From NCBI RefSeq assembly GCF_029835735.1, contig NZ_JAOEAL010000001.1:4464001-4528000 (forward strand): a DNA stretch of 64,000 nt, written 5' to 3'. The position numbers and the translations under genes are program-made. This DNA is from Shewanella sp. GD04112 (GTDB lineage: Bacteria; Pseudomonadota; Gammaproteobacteria; Enterobacterales; Shewanellaceae). Positions 9,691-18,928 of this stretch are shown here, in pieces. The notes under the pieces are model-generated. The model made no database searches, was not told the origin of the DNA, and saw only the letters and a list, made by a program, of their open reading frames with translations. The first letter of the stretch is position 1. Every line of letters starts with the position of its first letter.

Positions 9691-12600
9691 CTGACGTTGG
9701 CCAAAAAGAAAAAGCCACCCAACAACGTATAATCAAGCTGTTCACTCAAGAGCTTGGCTATCGCTATTTAGGCGATTGGAAAGACCGCGCCAATAACCGC
9801 AACGTTGAGGAAGCCATACTCAGCGAGTGGCTGAGTCGCCGTGGTGTGTCGGAAGCCTTAATCACCCGGACACTGCGTCAGCTGGACAAAGCGGCGAGCC
9901 TGGGTGAAGGCAAGCATTTGTATTACGCCAATAAAGACGTATATCAGCTGCTGCGCTATGGCGTAAAAGACAAAGAAAGCGCCGGCGAGCAAAACCAGAC
10001 TGTATGGCTGATTGATTGGCTACACCCTGAGGCGAACGATTTTGCGATTGCCGAAGAAGTCTCGGTTAAGGGTGAAAACAAGAAGCGCCCGGATCTGGTG
10101 TTGTATGTCAACGGAATCGCGCTTGCCGTGATAGAGCTTAAGCGTTCCAGCGTGTCGGTGTTTGAGGGCATAGCACAAAACCTCGATAACCAGAAAAAAG
10201 ACTTTATCCGTAACTTCTTTACCACCATGCAGCTGGTGATGGCCGGCAATGACACCCAAGGGTTGCGCTACGGCACCATAGAAACCTCCGCCAAGCATTA
10301 TCTGGAGTGGAAGGAAGACTGCCCCAATCCTTATGAGTACATTCTCGACTTCCATCTAAGCCGGATTTGCAACAAGACTAGGTTGCTTGAGCTTATCCAC
10401 GACTTTATCGTGTTTGATGCGGGGCGTAAAAAGACCTGCCGCCATAATCAGTATTTTGGCATCAACGCCGCCAAGCCATATATTGCCCGCCGTGAAGGCG
10501 GCATTATTTGGCATACCCAAGGATCGGGTAAGAGCCTGACCATGGTGTGGCTGGCTAAGTGGATACGGGAAAATGTGGAGGATGCGCGGGTGCTGGTGGT
10601 CACAGACCGGACCGAGCTTGATGAACAGATAGAAAAGGTGTTCATGGGTGTGGATGAGCAAATCTACCGCACCAAAAGCGGTGCCGACTTGGTGGAAAAA
10701 CTCAACCACACCAATCCCTGGCTGCTGTGCTCTTTAGTGCACAAGTTTGGTCGCCATGGAGAAGAAGATGATGAGTCCACCAGCAACGCTGACGACTTTA
10801 TCCGCGAGATGAAACAAGCCCTGTCAGCGAATTTTACCCCCAAAGGCAATGTGTTTGTGTTTGTGGACGAATGCCATCGCACCCAGTCGGGTCTATTGCA
10901 CGATGCCATGAAGGCAATCTTGCCTGAAGCGCAGTTTATCGGTTTTACCGGTACGCCGCTGATGAAAAAGGATAAGAAGAAGTCAGTAGAGGTGTTTGGT
11001 CGCTATATTCACACCTACAAATTTGATGAGGCTGTGACCGATGGCGTGGTGCTGGACCTTCGCTATGAGGCCAGGGACATTGACCAGCGGGTGAAGTCGC
11101 AGAAAAAGGTAGATGACTGGTTTGAGACCAAAACCAAGGACCTGTCACGGCTCGGTAAGCTGCAAATCAAGCAAAAATGGGGCTCGATGCAAAAGCTGCT
11201 CTCAAGCCGCGCCCGGCTGGAGCAGATTGTTGGCGATATTCTGATGGACTTTGATACCAAGCCACGCTTAAAAGAAGGCGCCGGTAACGCCATGCTGGTG
11301 TGTGCCAGCGTTTATCAGGCGTGCAAAGTGTATGAAATGTTCGCCAATGCCGGATTTGAGGGACGCTGCGCTATCGTCACAAGCTATCAACCCAATGCCG
11401 CTGAAATCAAAGGGGAAGAAACCGGGGCCGGCGCAACTGAAAAACTTCAAAAGTACAAAATCTACCGCAAGATGCTGGCCGAGTTCTTCGAGCAGCCTGA
11501 AGACAAGGCAGCCAAGCGGGTGGAAGAGTTTGAAAAAATCGTCAAACAACGCTTTATCGACGAACCGGGACAGATGCGCCTACTCATCGTGGTCGATAAG
11601 CTGCTGACCGGTTTTGATGCGCCATCGGCAACCTACTTGTATATAGACAAAAAGATGGCTGACCATAACCTCTTTCAGGCCATTTGCCGGGTGAACAGGT
11701 TGGATGGCGAGTCTAAGGATTACGGTTATATCATCGATTACAAAGACTTGTTTAAATGCCTTGAAAAGACCGTTAACGATTACACCAGTGAAGCCTTCGA
11801 AGGCTATGACCAGGAGGACGTGGCTGGTCTGTTGAAAGACCGCTTGAGCATGGCCAAAAGCGACTTGGATAATGCGCTGGAGGCGGTAAAAACCCTGTGT
11901 GAGCCCGTGCAGGCACCTAAGCATCAAATAGATTACCAGCACTATTTTTGCTGTAAGCCCGGAGCCCAGGAAGAAGAGCTCAGTGAAAAAGAAGCGCTGC
12001 GACTCACGCTGTACCAGAGCGTATCCAAACTCATCCGCTGCTTTACCAATATCGGCAGTGAAATGCAGCAAGCCGGCTACACCAAGGCCGAAGCGGATGC
12101 CATTCGCCAAGAGGTTGAGCACTACAGCAAGGTGCGTGATGAAATCAAAATCGCTAGTGGTGATGTGGTTGATATGAAGCAATTTGAGCCGGCTATGCGG
12201 CAAATGCTTGACTTGTATATTGATGCTGATCCCAGTGAGACCTTGATGGATTTTGAAGAGTTGGGACTGATTGAGCTGATTGTGCAAAAAGGCACAGAAG
12301 CCCTGGATGGCTTACCCAAAGACATGAAGAACAATAAAGAGGCAATGGCCGAAGCTATCGAGAACAACGTGCGCAAGACCATCGTGGACGAGAACCCGGT
12401 TAACCCCAAGTACTATGAGCAGATGTCAGTACTGCTGGATGAACTGATTGAACAGCGTCGCCAGCAAGCCATCTCGTACCAGGAGTATCTGGAAAAGGTA
12501 CGTGAACTGGCAAAGAAAGTGAAATATCCCGCCAGCACGGGGGCCATTAGCTATCCTAGCAACATGGATACCATGGCAAAGCGGGCCTTGTACGATAACT

Positions 12601-12788
12601 TTGGTAAAGATGAAGTGCTGGTTACCAAAATAGATACCGCCGTCAGATATACAAAAAAGGCGGAGTGGCTTGGCGACAAATTCAAAGAAAAGGAAATCGC
12701 CCGAGCAATCCAACAGGAAACGGCCGAGTACGAAGTGAACGTCAAGGCGGTGATGGATTTGGTCAAAGCACAAAAAGAGTACCATTAA
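9687..12788 (+). CDS. hsdR: Type I restriction-modification endonuclease and translocase subunit
   Basis: HsdR translocates DNA with ATP and cuts unmethylated DNA far from the target. Its 1033 residues are usual for the family. The N-terminal PD-(D/E)xK nuclease shows D136 with E150-L-K152. The SF2 motor shows Walker A GSGKS (K282), motif II DECH (394-397) and motif III GFTGTP near 418; the RecA-2 lobe includes RLLIVVDKLLTGFDAP and FQAICRVNRLDG. The C-terminal helical region would contact HsdM. All key residues are present, so the enzyme should be active. The ATG overlaps the preceding stop and its TAA shares a base with the next ATG. Confidence 0.95.
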   Translation: MTDVGQKEKATQQRIIKLFTQELGYRYLGDWKDRANNRNVEEAILSEWLSRRGVSEALITRTLRQLDKAASLGEGKHLYYANKDVYQLLRYGVKDKESAGEQNQTVWLIDWLHPEANDFAIAEEVSVKGENKKRPDLVLYVNGIALAVIELKRSSVSVFEGIAQNLDNQKKDFIRNFFTTMQLVMAGNDTQGLRYGTIETSAKHYLEWKEDCPNPYEYILDFHLSRICNKTRLLELIHDFIVFDAGRKKTCRHNQYFGINAAKPYIARREGGIIWHTQGSGKSLTMVWLAKWIRENVEDARVLVVTDRTELDEQIEKVFMGVDEQIYRTKSGADLVEKLNHTNPWLLCSLVHKFGRHGEEDDESTSNADDFIREMKQALSANFTPKGNVFVFVDECHRTQSGLLHDAMKAILPEAQFIGFTGTPLMKKDKKKSVEVFGRYIHTYKFDEAVTDGVVLDLRYEARDIDQRVKSQKKVDDWFETKTKDLSRLGKLQIKQKWGSMQKLLSSRARLEQIVGDILMDFDTKPRLKEGAGNAMLVCASVYQACKVYEMFANAGFEGRCAIVTSYQPNAAEIKGEETGAGATEKLQKYKIYRKMLAEFFEQPEDKAAKRVEEFEKIVKQRFIDEPGQMRLLIVVDKLLTGFDAPSATYLYIDKKMADHNLFQAICRVNRLDGESKDYGYIIDYKDLFKCLEKTVNDYTSEAFEGYDQEDVAGLLKDRLSMAKSDLDNALEAVKTLCEPVQAPKHQIDYQHYFCCKPGAQEEELSEKEALRLTLYQSVSKLIRCFTNIGSEMQQAGYTKAEADAIRQEVEHYSKVRDEIKIASGDVVDMKQFEPAMRQMLDLYIDADPSETLMDFEELGLIELIVQKGTEALDGLPKDMKNNKEAMAEAIENNVRKTIVDENPVNPKYYEQMSVLLDELIEQRRQQAISYQEYLEKVRELAKKVKYPASTGAISYPSNMDTMAKRALYDNFGKDEVLVTKIDTAVRYTKKAEWLGDKFKEKEIARAIQQETAEYEVNVKAVMDLVKAQKEYH

Positions 12789-13498
12789 TGGCTGAAGTGA
12801 CCATAGGTTCAATTACCATTGACTTGCAGCGTAAGCCAATTAAAAACTTGCATATTTCAGTACTGCCGCCAGAGGGCAAGGTGCGGGTTTCTGCGCCTAT
12901 GCAACTCAGTGACACAGCGATAAGGATGGCTGTGGTAAAGCGTCTTGCCTGGATCCGGGAGCAGCAGGCTGATTTTGCCGCCCAGCCACGTCAGTCAGAG
13001 CGGGAAATGTGCAGCGGCGAAACCCATTACCTGTGGGGCCGAGGTTACCGGCTTGATGTGTGTGTGTCATCGAGTGCTAGCGTCAAACTCAAGGGCGGCC
13101 GCATTGCTATTACCAGCAAAGCTGAGCTCTCGGCCGAAAAGCGACAGCTCATTTTGCAGGATTGGTATCGGCAAGTATTACGCAAACGACTCGCGCCATT
13201 GATGCAGCAATGGCAAGAACGAATAGGCGTTACACCTTCATTTGTCGGCATTAAGCGAATGAAAACCAAGTGGGGCAGCTGCAATCCGAATACCGGCAGG
13301 ATTTGGTTAAATCTCGAGCTGGTAAAAAAGCCGCCAGAGTGCCTGGAGTTCATCATAGTGCATGAGCTTATTCACTTGCTTGAGCGCCACCACAACGAAC
13401 GCTTCAAAGCCCTGATGCAGCAATACTTGCCCAAATGGCCTGAGTATCGCCGAACGCTTAACCGCTCTCCCTTAGCATTTGATAGGTGGGGATATTAG
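12788..13498 (+). CDS. YgjP/SprT-like zinc metallopeptidase (DUF45)
   Basis: This 236-residue protein is a DUF45/YgjP-type protein with the zinc motif HELIH (H192, E193, H196) followed by LLERHHNERF, supplying the third His. RMKTKWGSCNPNTGRIWLNLEL just upstream is the typical WGSC segment. The open frame extends back to 12665 inside hsdR, but the ATG at 12788 shares a base with the hsdR stop and is the likely start. YgjP-like genes are often found beside type I restriction genes, but their role there is not settled; a protease acting on a restriction subunit or on phage protein is a guess. Confidence 0.82.
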   Translation: MAEVTIGSITIDLQRKPIKNLHISVLPPEGKVRVSAPMQLSDTAIRMAVVKRLAWIREQQADFAAQPRQSEREMCSGETHYLWGRGYRLDVCVSSSASVKLKGGRIAITSKAELSAEKRQLILQDWYRQVLRKRLAPLMQQWQERIGVTPSFVGIKRMKTKWGSCNPNTGRIWLNLELVKKPPECLEFIIVHELIHLLERHHNERFKALMQQYLPKWPEYRRTLNRSPLAFDRWGY

Positions 13499-13567
13499 CT
13501 AAGTAATGTTGCACTCTACTTATGTGATGAATTGCCGGGAATGACAGCGTGCTTTCGAGATAAAATT

Positions 13568-13614
13568 TCTGGCTGGATCGATTTTAACCCAAAATGCAGA
13601 TATCCATAACCAGA
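13568..13614. promoter_or_regulatory. Two-part inverted repeat upstream of zorA
   Basis: TCTGG-C-TGGAT (568-578) is mirrored by ATCCA-TAA-CCAGA (602-614), centred about 70 bp before the zorA start. This is the only intergenic gap (164 bp) between the restriction and Zorya operons, so it should hold the zorA promoter and possibly an operator. No terminator is visible between the two operons. Confidence 0.25.
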
Positions 13615-13662
13615 ACACTGATGCCGGATAATTTTTATCGTAATAATGAGATAGGATAAAAA

Positions 13663-15723
13663 ATGTTGGATTTGATTACACATCTGTTGCCTGATTTTTC
13701 CCAACTGCTTATCGGCAGTCCTGCCAGTATCAGTGTATGGTTTTGGTTACTGACAGCATTGATTTTTTTGTCTTCGTTTATGCTTCTGGTGAAGCATTAC
13801 TGGCACTTTAAGAAGCGTCGTCGAGCTTTGATCTCTTTGCTTAATAACCAAACTCGAGAAACGCTCGCAACGGATCGTCGTGAGACATTACAAAAAGCGA
13901 AACAACTGGATGCTGACAAGGTCGGTATGTTGTGGCAAGAGTTTGATGAAAGCCTTGTCATATCACCAGACAAGAAGCATCTTTTTAATACCTTGGATGC
14001 CGAACATTTTTTTAATGCCCGCACCTTGGCGACGGGACTGACTTCCAGTCGTTTACTTGCAGCAACCCCCAGCTTTCTAGTGGCTATAGGCGTGCTTGGC
14101 ACCTTTGTAGGACTTACCATTGGATTGGGTGGTCTAGAGGGTAGCACCGGAGAAATTGAGACCTTGAAGAGTGGGATCGACAAACTTATTTCTGGCGCAT
14201 CTGTTGCTTTTATGACTTCTGTCTGGGGGGTGTTTTTCAGCCTCCTGCTTAATTTTATTGAAAAGCTGTTTGAGCGAAATGCCTTAAAGCAAATACAGGA
14301 GTTACAAAACACGATTGACTTTCTTTATCCAAGGCTCCCCGCCGAGCAGTCACTGGTGCATATCGCCGAATACGGTAAAGAAAGCAAAGAAGCCCTTCAA
14401 GAACTGCACGAAAGGATAGGCGACCGACTGCAAGAAAGTATCACTGGCATGAGCGAAGCCATGCAAAATGCGCTTACGGATACCCTAAATAACATTATGG
14501 GACCGGCAATCCATACTTTGGTTAATTCTACCAGTCAGCAATCAAGCCAAGTGATGGAGAATCTGGTTGGTAGTTTTATGGAGGGTATGAGCTCAGCGGG
14601 CAAGGTACAGGGTGAACAACTGGAGAAGGTAGCTGCTGATGTAAATAGTGCCGTCAGCAATATGAGCGAACGCCTTGAGGAACTCTTCAACAAATTGAGC
14701 ACTCAGCAAGTCACCAGCCTGACAGCCCAAGATGAGCAAGCATTGCGCTTCCAAGGGATGTTGCAACAACTGACCAATTCAGCTGATGAGAAGCAAAGTT
14801 TACTAGAGAAGCGTTTTGGCAAGATGATGGCGGACTTATCTTCGCAGCACGAGCAGCAGCAATCTGCACTCCTAGAGCACAAGCAGAAAATGCTGGGCGG
14901 CTTGGAAGCCGCCAGCCAACAGCAAATAGATGCAATGACGTCGGCCGTGAAACAGCAGCAAAGTTCCCTTCAAGATAAAGTTGGTCAAATACTTAGTAGC
15001 TTTAGCGAGCAGGGCGCCGCAGCGGAGGTAAGAGAACAGGCGCGGCAAGAGAAGTTCCAGCATCAACTTGAAGCTGTAACTCAGCAGCAACAGGATTTAC
15101 TGACTTCGTTGGCGAATACAGTTCAAGCCAGCCAACAACAAAGTCAGATCATGGCAGAGCAGCACCAGCAATTACTGACTCGTTTGCAACAAGTAGCAGA
15201 AGCTACGACACAGAGCTGCAAGCATATGGATAGCAGTGCTAATCAGTTGGGTTTACTGTCAACCAATGTGCGTTCTGCCGCTGAGATACTGGGGCAACGA
15301 CTTGCGCAAGTAACAGCGAGTATTGAACAAGCTGGAAGCCAAAACGCCGCGCTGACTAAACAGTTGACTCAACAAGCCTCAATGCTGGAAAAATTGCAGG
15401 GAACTTTGATTTTGAGTGCTGAGCGTTTCGAGCAGGCAGCCAGCGAGGCGCGTAATGGCTTTGGCGATATGAAGCAGACTCAGCAGCAATTTTTGGCCGG
15501 CGTGAAAGACGAATTTACTTCGTTAGGGGAGACATTGCGTTCTCAGGTTGAAGCCATAGAAAAGCAAGCTGAGCAGTGGCTGCAAAAGTACTCGAGTGAA
15601 GTGAGCTCACAGGTACATGAGCGTATGGATCAATGGAACAAGGTTTCTCTCGAGTACGCCACCAAGATGTACCACACCGCAGAGGCGATGAGCAGTGTTC
15701 TAGATGAATTGGAGCAACGCTGA
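13663..15723 (+). CDS. zorA: Zorya ZorA, MotA/TolQ-like inner-membrane channel with long cytoplasmic tail
   Basis: ZorA and ZorB form a proton-driven rotary motor in the inner membrane that senses phage infection and passes a signal to cytoplasmic effectors. Residues 24-43 are a first membrane segment; about 131-157 (FLVAIGVLGTFVGLTIGL) and 178-200 (ASVAFMTSVWGVFFSLLL) are the MotA/ExbB-type helices. Residues from about 210 to 686 form a long Gln-rich coiled coil, the intracellular tail typical of ZorA. Total length of 686 is close to known type I proteins. The ATG at 13663 follows AGGAT. The stop overlaps the zorB start. Confidence 0.93.
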   Translation: MLDLITHLLPDFSQLLIGSPASISVWFWLLTALIFLSSFMLLVKHYWHFKKRRRALISLLNNQTRETLATDRRETLQKAKQLDADKVGMLWQEFDESLVISPDKKHLFNTLDAEHFFNARTLATGLTSSRLLAATPSFLVAIGVLGTFVGLTIGLGGLEGSTGEIETLKSGIDKLISGASVAFMTSVWGVFFSLLLNFIEKLFERNALKQIQELQNTIDFLYPRLPAEQSLVHIAEYGKESKEALQELHERIGDRLQESITGMSEAMQNALTDTLNNIMGPAIHTLVNSTSQQSSQVMENLVGSFMEGMSSAGKVQGEQLEKVAADVNSAVSNMSERLEELFNKLSTQQVTSLTAQDEQALRFQGMLQQLTNSADEKQSLLEKRFGKMMADLSSQHEQQQSALLEHKQKMLGGLEAASQQQIDAMTSAVKQQQSSLQDKVGQILSSFSEQGAAAEVREQARQEKFQHQLEAVTQQQQDLLTSLANTVQASQQQSQIMAEQHQQLLTRLQQVAEATTQSCKHMDSSANQLGLLSTNVRSAAEILGQRLAQVTASIEQAGSQNAALTKQLTQQASMLEKLQGTLILSAERFEQAASEARNGFGDMKQTQQQFLAGVKDEFTSLGETLRSQVEAIEKQAEQWLQKYSSEVSSQVHERMDQWNKVSLEYATKMYHTAEAMSSVLDELEQR

Positions 15724-16490
15724 TGCAATTTCGTAAAACTTATAACGCCAATGTAGATGAAGAAAATCCGTATTGGATGTCCTTTTCTGACATCATGTCT
15801 GCACTGCTCGTTATCTTTATTTTGGCTTCGGTGATTTTGATACTGAGGTTGATGGAGATCCAAAAAGAGCTTGAGCAGAAGCAAATAATGTTTGAAGAAG
15901 AAATTGTCGCTCTGAAACAAGCAGAACAAATACGTCGAACCATTCTGGATGAGGCTGTGGAGACCTTGCGTAGCAGGGGCATTCAGGTCGAAGTAAGTCA
16001 GAATAACACCGTACTGAGTATACCGAATGAACTGCTTGGTTTTGACACAGGCGCTTTTGAGATAAGCCCAATGTATCAAGCTCAGGCCAAAGAAATCGGT
16101 GAGGTACTTAATATGGTTATCTCTCGAGATAACCGAGTAGAGTACCTTGATACCATCTTTATTGAAGGACATACAGACAACAGAACGATGCAAGGTTTTA
16201 TGGGTAAAGGTAACTGGGGCCTGTCTACGTTCCGAGCAATTTCACTTTGGCAGTTTTGGGAAGCTTCATTATCAGGCAATGAGCGATTGTCCCGCCTGAA
16301 AAATCGAGATGAACGTCCACTTTTTTCTGTCAGTGGTTATGGAGAAACCCGGCCTGTAGTATTTAATCAATTAACCGAAGAAGATTTTAGGCGAAATCGC
16401 CGTATAGACATCCGTTTTACCATACGTAGGCCAGACAGTGCTCAGTATGAGCAAGTTAAGGAGCGGCTTAACGAGGAGCTGCAGCAATGA
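15723..16490 (+). CDS. zorB: Zorya ZorB, MotB/OmpA-like stator subunit
   Basis: ZorB pairs with ZorA and anchors the motor to peptidoglycan. A single membrane helix (about 20-45, FSDIMSALLVIFILASVILI) carries D23, which lines up with the proton-binding Asp of MotB. A coiled segment follows (about 50-85), then an OmpA-type peptidoglycan-binding domain with FIEGHTDNR near 142 and YGETRPV and RRNRRIDI further on. Its 255 residues are normal for the family. The ATG overlaps the zorA stop (TGATG) and the TGA overlaps the zorC start (ATGA). All residues expected for a working motor are present. Confidence 0.93.
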   Translation: MQFRKTYNANVDEENPYWMSFSDIMSALLVIFILASVILILRLMEIQKELEQKQIMFEEEIVALKQAEQIRRTILDEAVETLRSRGIQVEVSQNNTVLSIPNELLGFDTGAFEISPMYQAQAKEIGEVLNMVISRDNRVEYLDTIFIEGHTDNRTMQGFMGKGNWGLSTFRAISLWQFWEASLSGNERLSRLKNRDERPLFSVSGYGETRPVVFNQLTEEDFRRNRRIDIRFTIRRPDSAQYEQVKERLNEELQQ

Positions 16491-18928
16491 AGTTGCCAGA
16501 GACCAAGTCAGCATTGACCTTGTGGTCTTTTCCCTCTGCAAACGCGTGGGATGCATTGCTTACAAAAACTTCTAGGATGGAGGCGGCAGCAGGTCAAAAC
16601 AGCGCATTTGCAGAGATGTTAGCCAAGCTTCGTAATATGGCGATGTCTGGCCGATTTGAAGAATTACCGGCGCTTTTAAAACGCAGGCTAACAGCAAGAG
16701 CTCTCAGTTGGTTTTGGTTAACCGATGACCGATTTGCTGAACGACTTCTTAGCCGGCAACTGCTCTCAACACTGCTCAATGCTCAGCAGCCGAGACTGAC
16801 TCGCATTACGCTGCAACAATTGATGCAACTCTATTTTCGCCGTTTTGATTTGCTGGACCAACATGATGGGTTTCGTGAAGTGCTGGAGCAAGCATTACTA
16901 TCACAGTTGGCAAAACTGCCTGAATCCCGTATTGCATCTTTGCGACCCAATCCTCTTGTCATACTTAAACAGGAGGGAAAACGGTTACTTACTTTAGATG
17001 GGCCTCGTCAGCTAGCAGAGGAAACACTGAAGGCAGGGCGAGAGCTCGGTGCAACATTCAATGACCTTGGCTTACAAGGTCTGGATGATGGTCGTTATGG
17101 CGATGTTTGCAGGGCTCATTTCTACTTGGAAACGTTACGCCATTTACCTTTGGATAACTGGTCATCGGTGATGGATGAGCTGCTAAAGCCATCAGTCAGT
17201 AAGGCGCCGTTTGAGGCTGGCCGATGTATAGGCCATGCCGCGCTGGAGATCCTGATTGACCGTTCAGGTCAAGAGGCGAGTGAACCTTGGCAGTCATTTA
17301 TTCTAGACCTGGCTGGTGACCCTAGGATCGCCAGTTCAGCTTATAATTATCGGCAATGGTGGCAACCCCTTGGCGAAGTCCGTATTCAGAAAGTTAGAGG
17401 CTGGCTATCCAAAGAGGATCTGCGGCTTTTTCTGCAGGCAGTGGAACAATATGGGCTTGAGAGTAGAAACACTGAGTTACAGCGGATGTTCCCTGCAAGA
17501 AAGCTGTTTCTTGAGGGGTTGTTCAAACTCAAGCTTATTCGCAATACCCGTTTGCTACTAGGCAATAAAGCGCAACAAATCGTTAAGTCTATTCTTGGAC
17601 AAGAGGTAAAGACCAGCTTCGCCACCATGGATGGCCCTATGAATGATAAAGCTGTCATCTATTTGGACTGTGGTGATTTTTGCTTGGTAGAAGGTTCACA
17701 CAGCTTTAAAATATGGGTCTATTTAGCCCCGCCAAGTGACTTATTGACCAGTTATGAAAAGCCTGCATTCAGTCATTCGACCCTGACGTCTGCGATTCCT
17801 GCTCATTACAGAAAGCAATACGGGAACTTACCTCTCGAGAGCTTCGTACATACTCCTCATATTTGGCAACACAAGGTGTTTACCTTCCTGGCTAAAAATG
17901 GAATTGGCCTAGATATCGAGCAACTGCTAAGCAACCAAGACTATCAAAACCAGTTGCGGCGATTTGGGATCCCGGTTGTTAGTGCCAATAGGACCGTGGT
18001 GCCAATACCACAAGCTCCTAACGTCAACTCAGCCCAAGGTGTTGAATTCAATCCGTCAAAAAAGACCATTAATCGCTCATTGCAGGCAGACCAGTTAACC
18101 GCGTTAAGCCCGAACGATAGTAAAGAAACAACTATTGGAACTCCAATAGCTAATGCTGGTAGTTCTCAGTATTCCCCTCACAAGACTGAAGAAGTTAAGA
18201 AGCTGTCTGAAAAAATGCTTTCATCGTTAAAGAAAAGCCTTAAGTCCAGTGACAATATGACTGATCCAGTGAAGCGTTCCACGTTGGAAACACTCAATAC
18301 AATGGAGTTAAGAGTACTAAAATACTTTGCTGAAAATCCGGGCGACAAAGCTATGCACAAAGCGGCATTAGCCTTGGCTTTGGAAATTGTTGATATAAAA
18401 AAGCTCCTGGCGGGGACTCTTGCGGATCTTTGTTGGCAAGATACTCATAACGGCTGGCATCTTACATCGGCAGCAATAAAAGCAATGGCTGCACTTGAAG
18501 AGCAGAAAGCTAATGACACTAAAGCTTTCGATACCAAACTTTCAACCTCTCACGGTAGTGCCGATACAGATAGCGTGGTGGACAGAGAGGACGTCACTGT
18601 AGAAAAGACTTCTAGCAAAGTAGATTCAGATACTGGTGCTAAGATTGATTACCGTAATCCAAAGCCAATGACGATACCCAACCAATACCCTTTGGTTGGC
18701 CGACTTAAACCAAGAGAGCTTAAGTTACTTGAATACTTTGCTGCTAATTCTGGTGATAAAGCTCGGCATGCCGCGAATGTTCTAGGGATGTCAGTAAAAG
18801 AAGTTAACCAACTACTCTATGGTCCACTCGCAAAACTCTGTGGGCAAAATTCAGAATACGGATGGTACCTTAAATCTTCTGCTTCTGAAGAATTGGCAAA
18901 TTATAAAGAACACCAACGAGGCCTCTAA
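16487..18928 (+). CDS. zorC: Zorya ZorC (EH_Signature) with added tandem winged-helix-like C-terminus
   Basis: ZorC is a cytoplasmic effector of type I Zorya that works with ZorD on invading DNA. Identity rests on position between zorB and zorD and on resemblance to the EH_Signature-type helical protein in residues of about 1-500 (AHFYLETLRHLPL, YNYRQWWQPLGEV). The protein has 813 residues, whereas I recall type I ZorC of roughly 550-600. The extra part is a low-complexity linker (about 500-600) and two homologous modules of about 55 residues starting at E607 and E744. Each runs EL-LxYFAxN-GDKAxH to a GW-L strand and looks like a winged helix. The modules are absent from the canonical protein as I remember it. 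Start overlaps zorB; stop abuts zorD. Confidence 0.85.
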   Translation: MKLPETKSALTLWSFPSANAWDALLTKTSRMEAAAGQNSAFAEMLAKLRNMAMSGRFEELPALLKRRLTARALSWFWLTDDRFAERLLSRQLLSTLLNAQQPRLTRITLQQLMQLYFRRFDLLDQHDGFREVLEQALLSQLAKLPESRIASLRPNPLVILKQEGKRLLTLDGPRQLAEETLKAGRELGATFNDLGLQGLDDGRYGDVCRAHFYLETLRHLPLDNWSSVMDELLKPSVSKAPFEAGRCIGHAALEILIDRSGQEASEPWQSFILDLAGDPRIASSAYNYRQWWQPLGEVRIQKVRGWLSKEDLRLFLQAVEQYGLESRNTELQRMFPARKLFLEGLFKLKLIRNTRLLLGNKAQQIVKSILGQEVKTSFATMDGPMNDKAVIYLDCGDFCLVEGSHSFKIWVYLAPPSDLLTSYEKPAFSHSTLTSAIPAHYRKQYGNLPLESFVHTPHIWQHKVFTFLAKNGIGLDIEQLLSNQDYQNQLRRFGIPVVSANRTVVPIPQAPNVNSAQGVEFNPSKKTINRSLQADQLTALSPNDSKETTIGTPIANAGSSQYSPHKTEEVKKLSEKMLSSLKKSLKSSDNMTDPVKRSTLETLNTMELRVLKYFAENPGDKAMHKAALALALEIVDIKKLLAGTLADLCWQDTHNGWHLTSAAIKAMAALEEQKANDTKAFDTKLSTSHGSADTDSVVDREDVTVEKTSSKVDSDTGAKIDYRNPKPMTIPNQYPLVGRLKPRELKLLEYFAANSGDKARHAANVLGMSVKEVNQLLYGPLAKLCGQNSEYGWYLKSSASEELANYKEHQRGL
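18290..18900 (+). repeat. Tandem protein module repeat inside zorC
   Basis: Two in-frame copies, residues of about 602-669 and 741-807, align with one single-residue gap. Shared positions are EL-(R/K)-x-L-x-YFA-x-N-x-GDKA-x-H, then LL-x-G-x-LA-x-LC and GW-x-L. They are separated by about 75 hydrophilic residues. The DNA of the copies has diverged, so the duplication is old. Confidence 0.75.

Noticed and set aside
1572..13498. BREX, DISARM or other named multi-gene defence system
   Set aside because: No PglX, PglZ, BrxL or DrmAB-type protein is present; hsdM, hsdS and hsdR are standard type I subunits.
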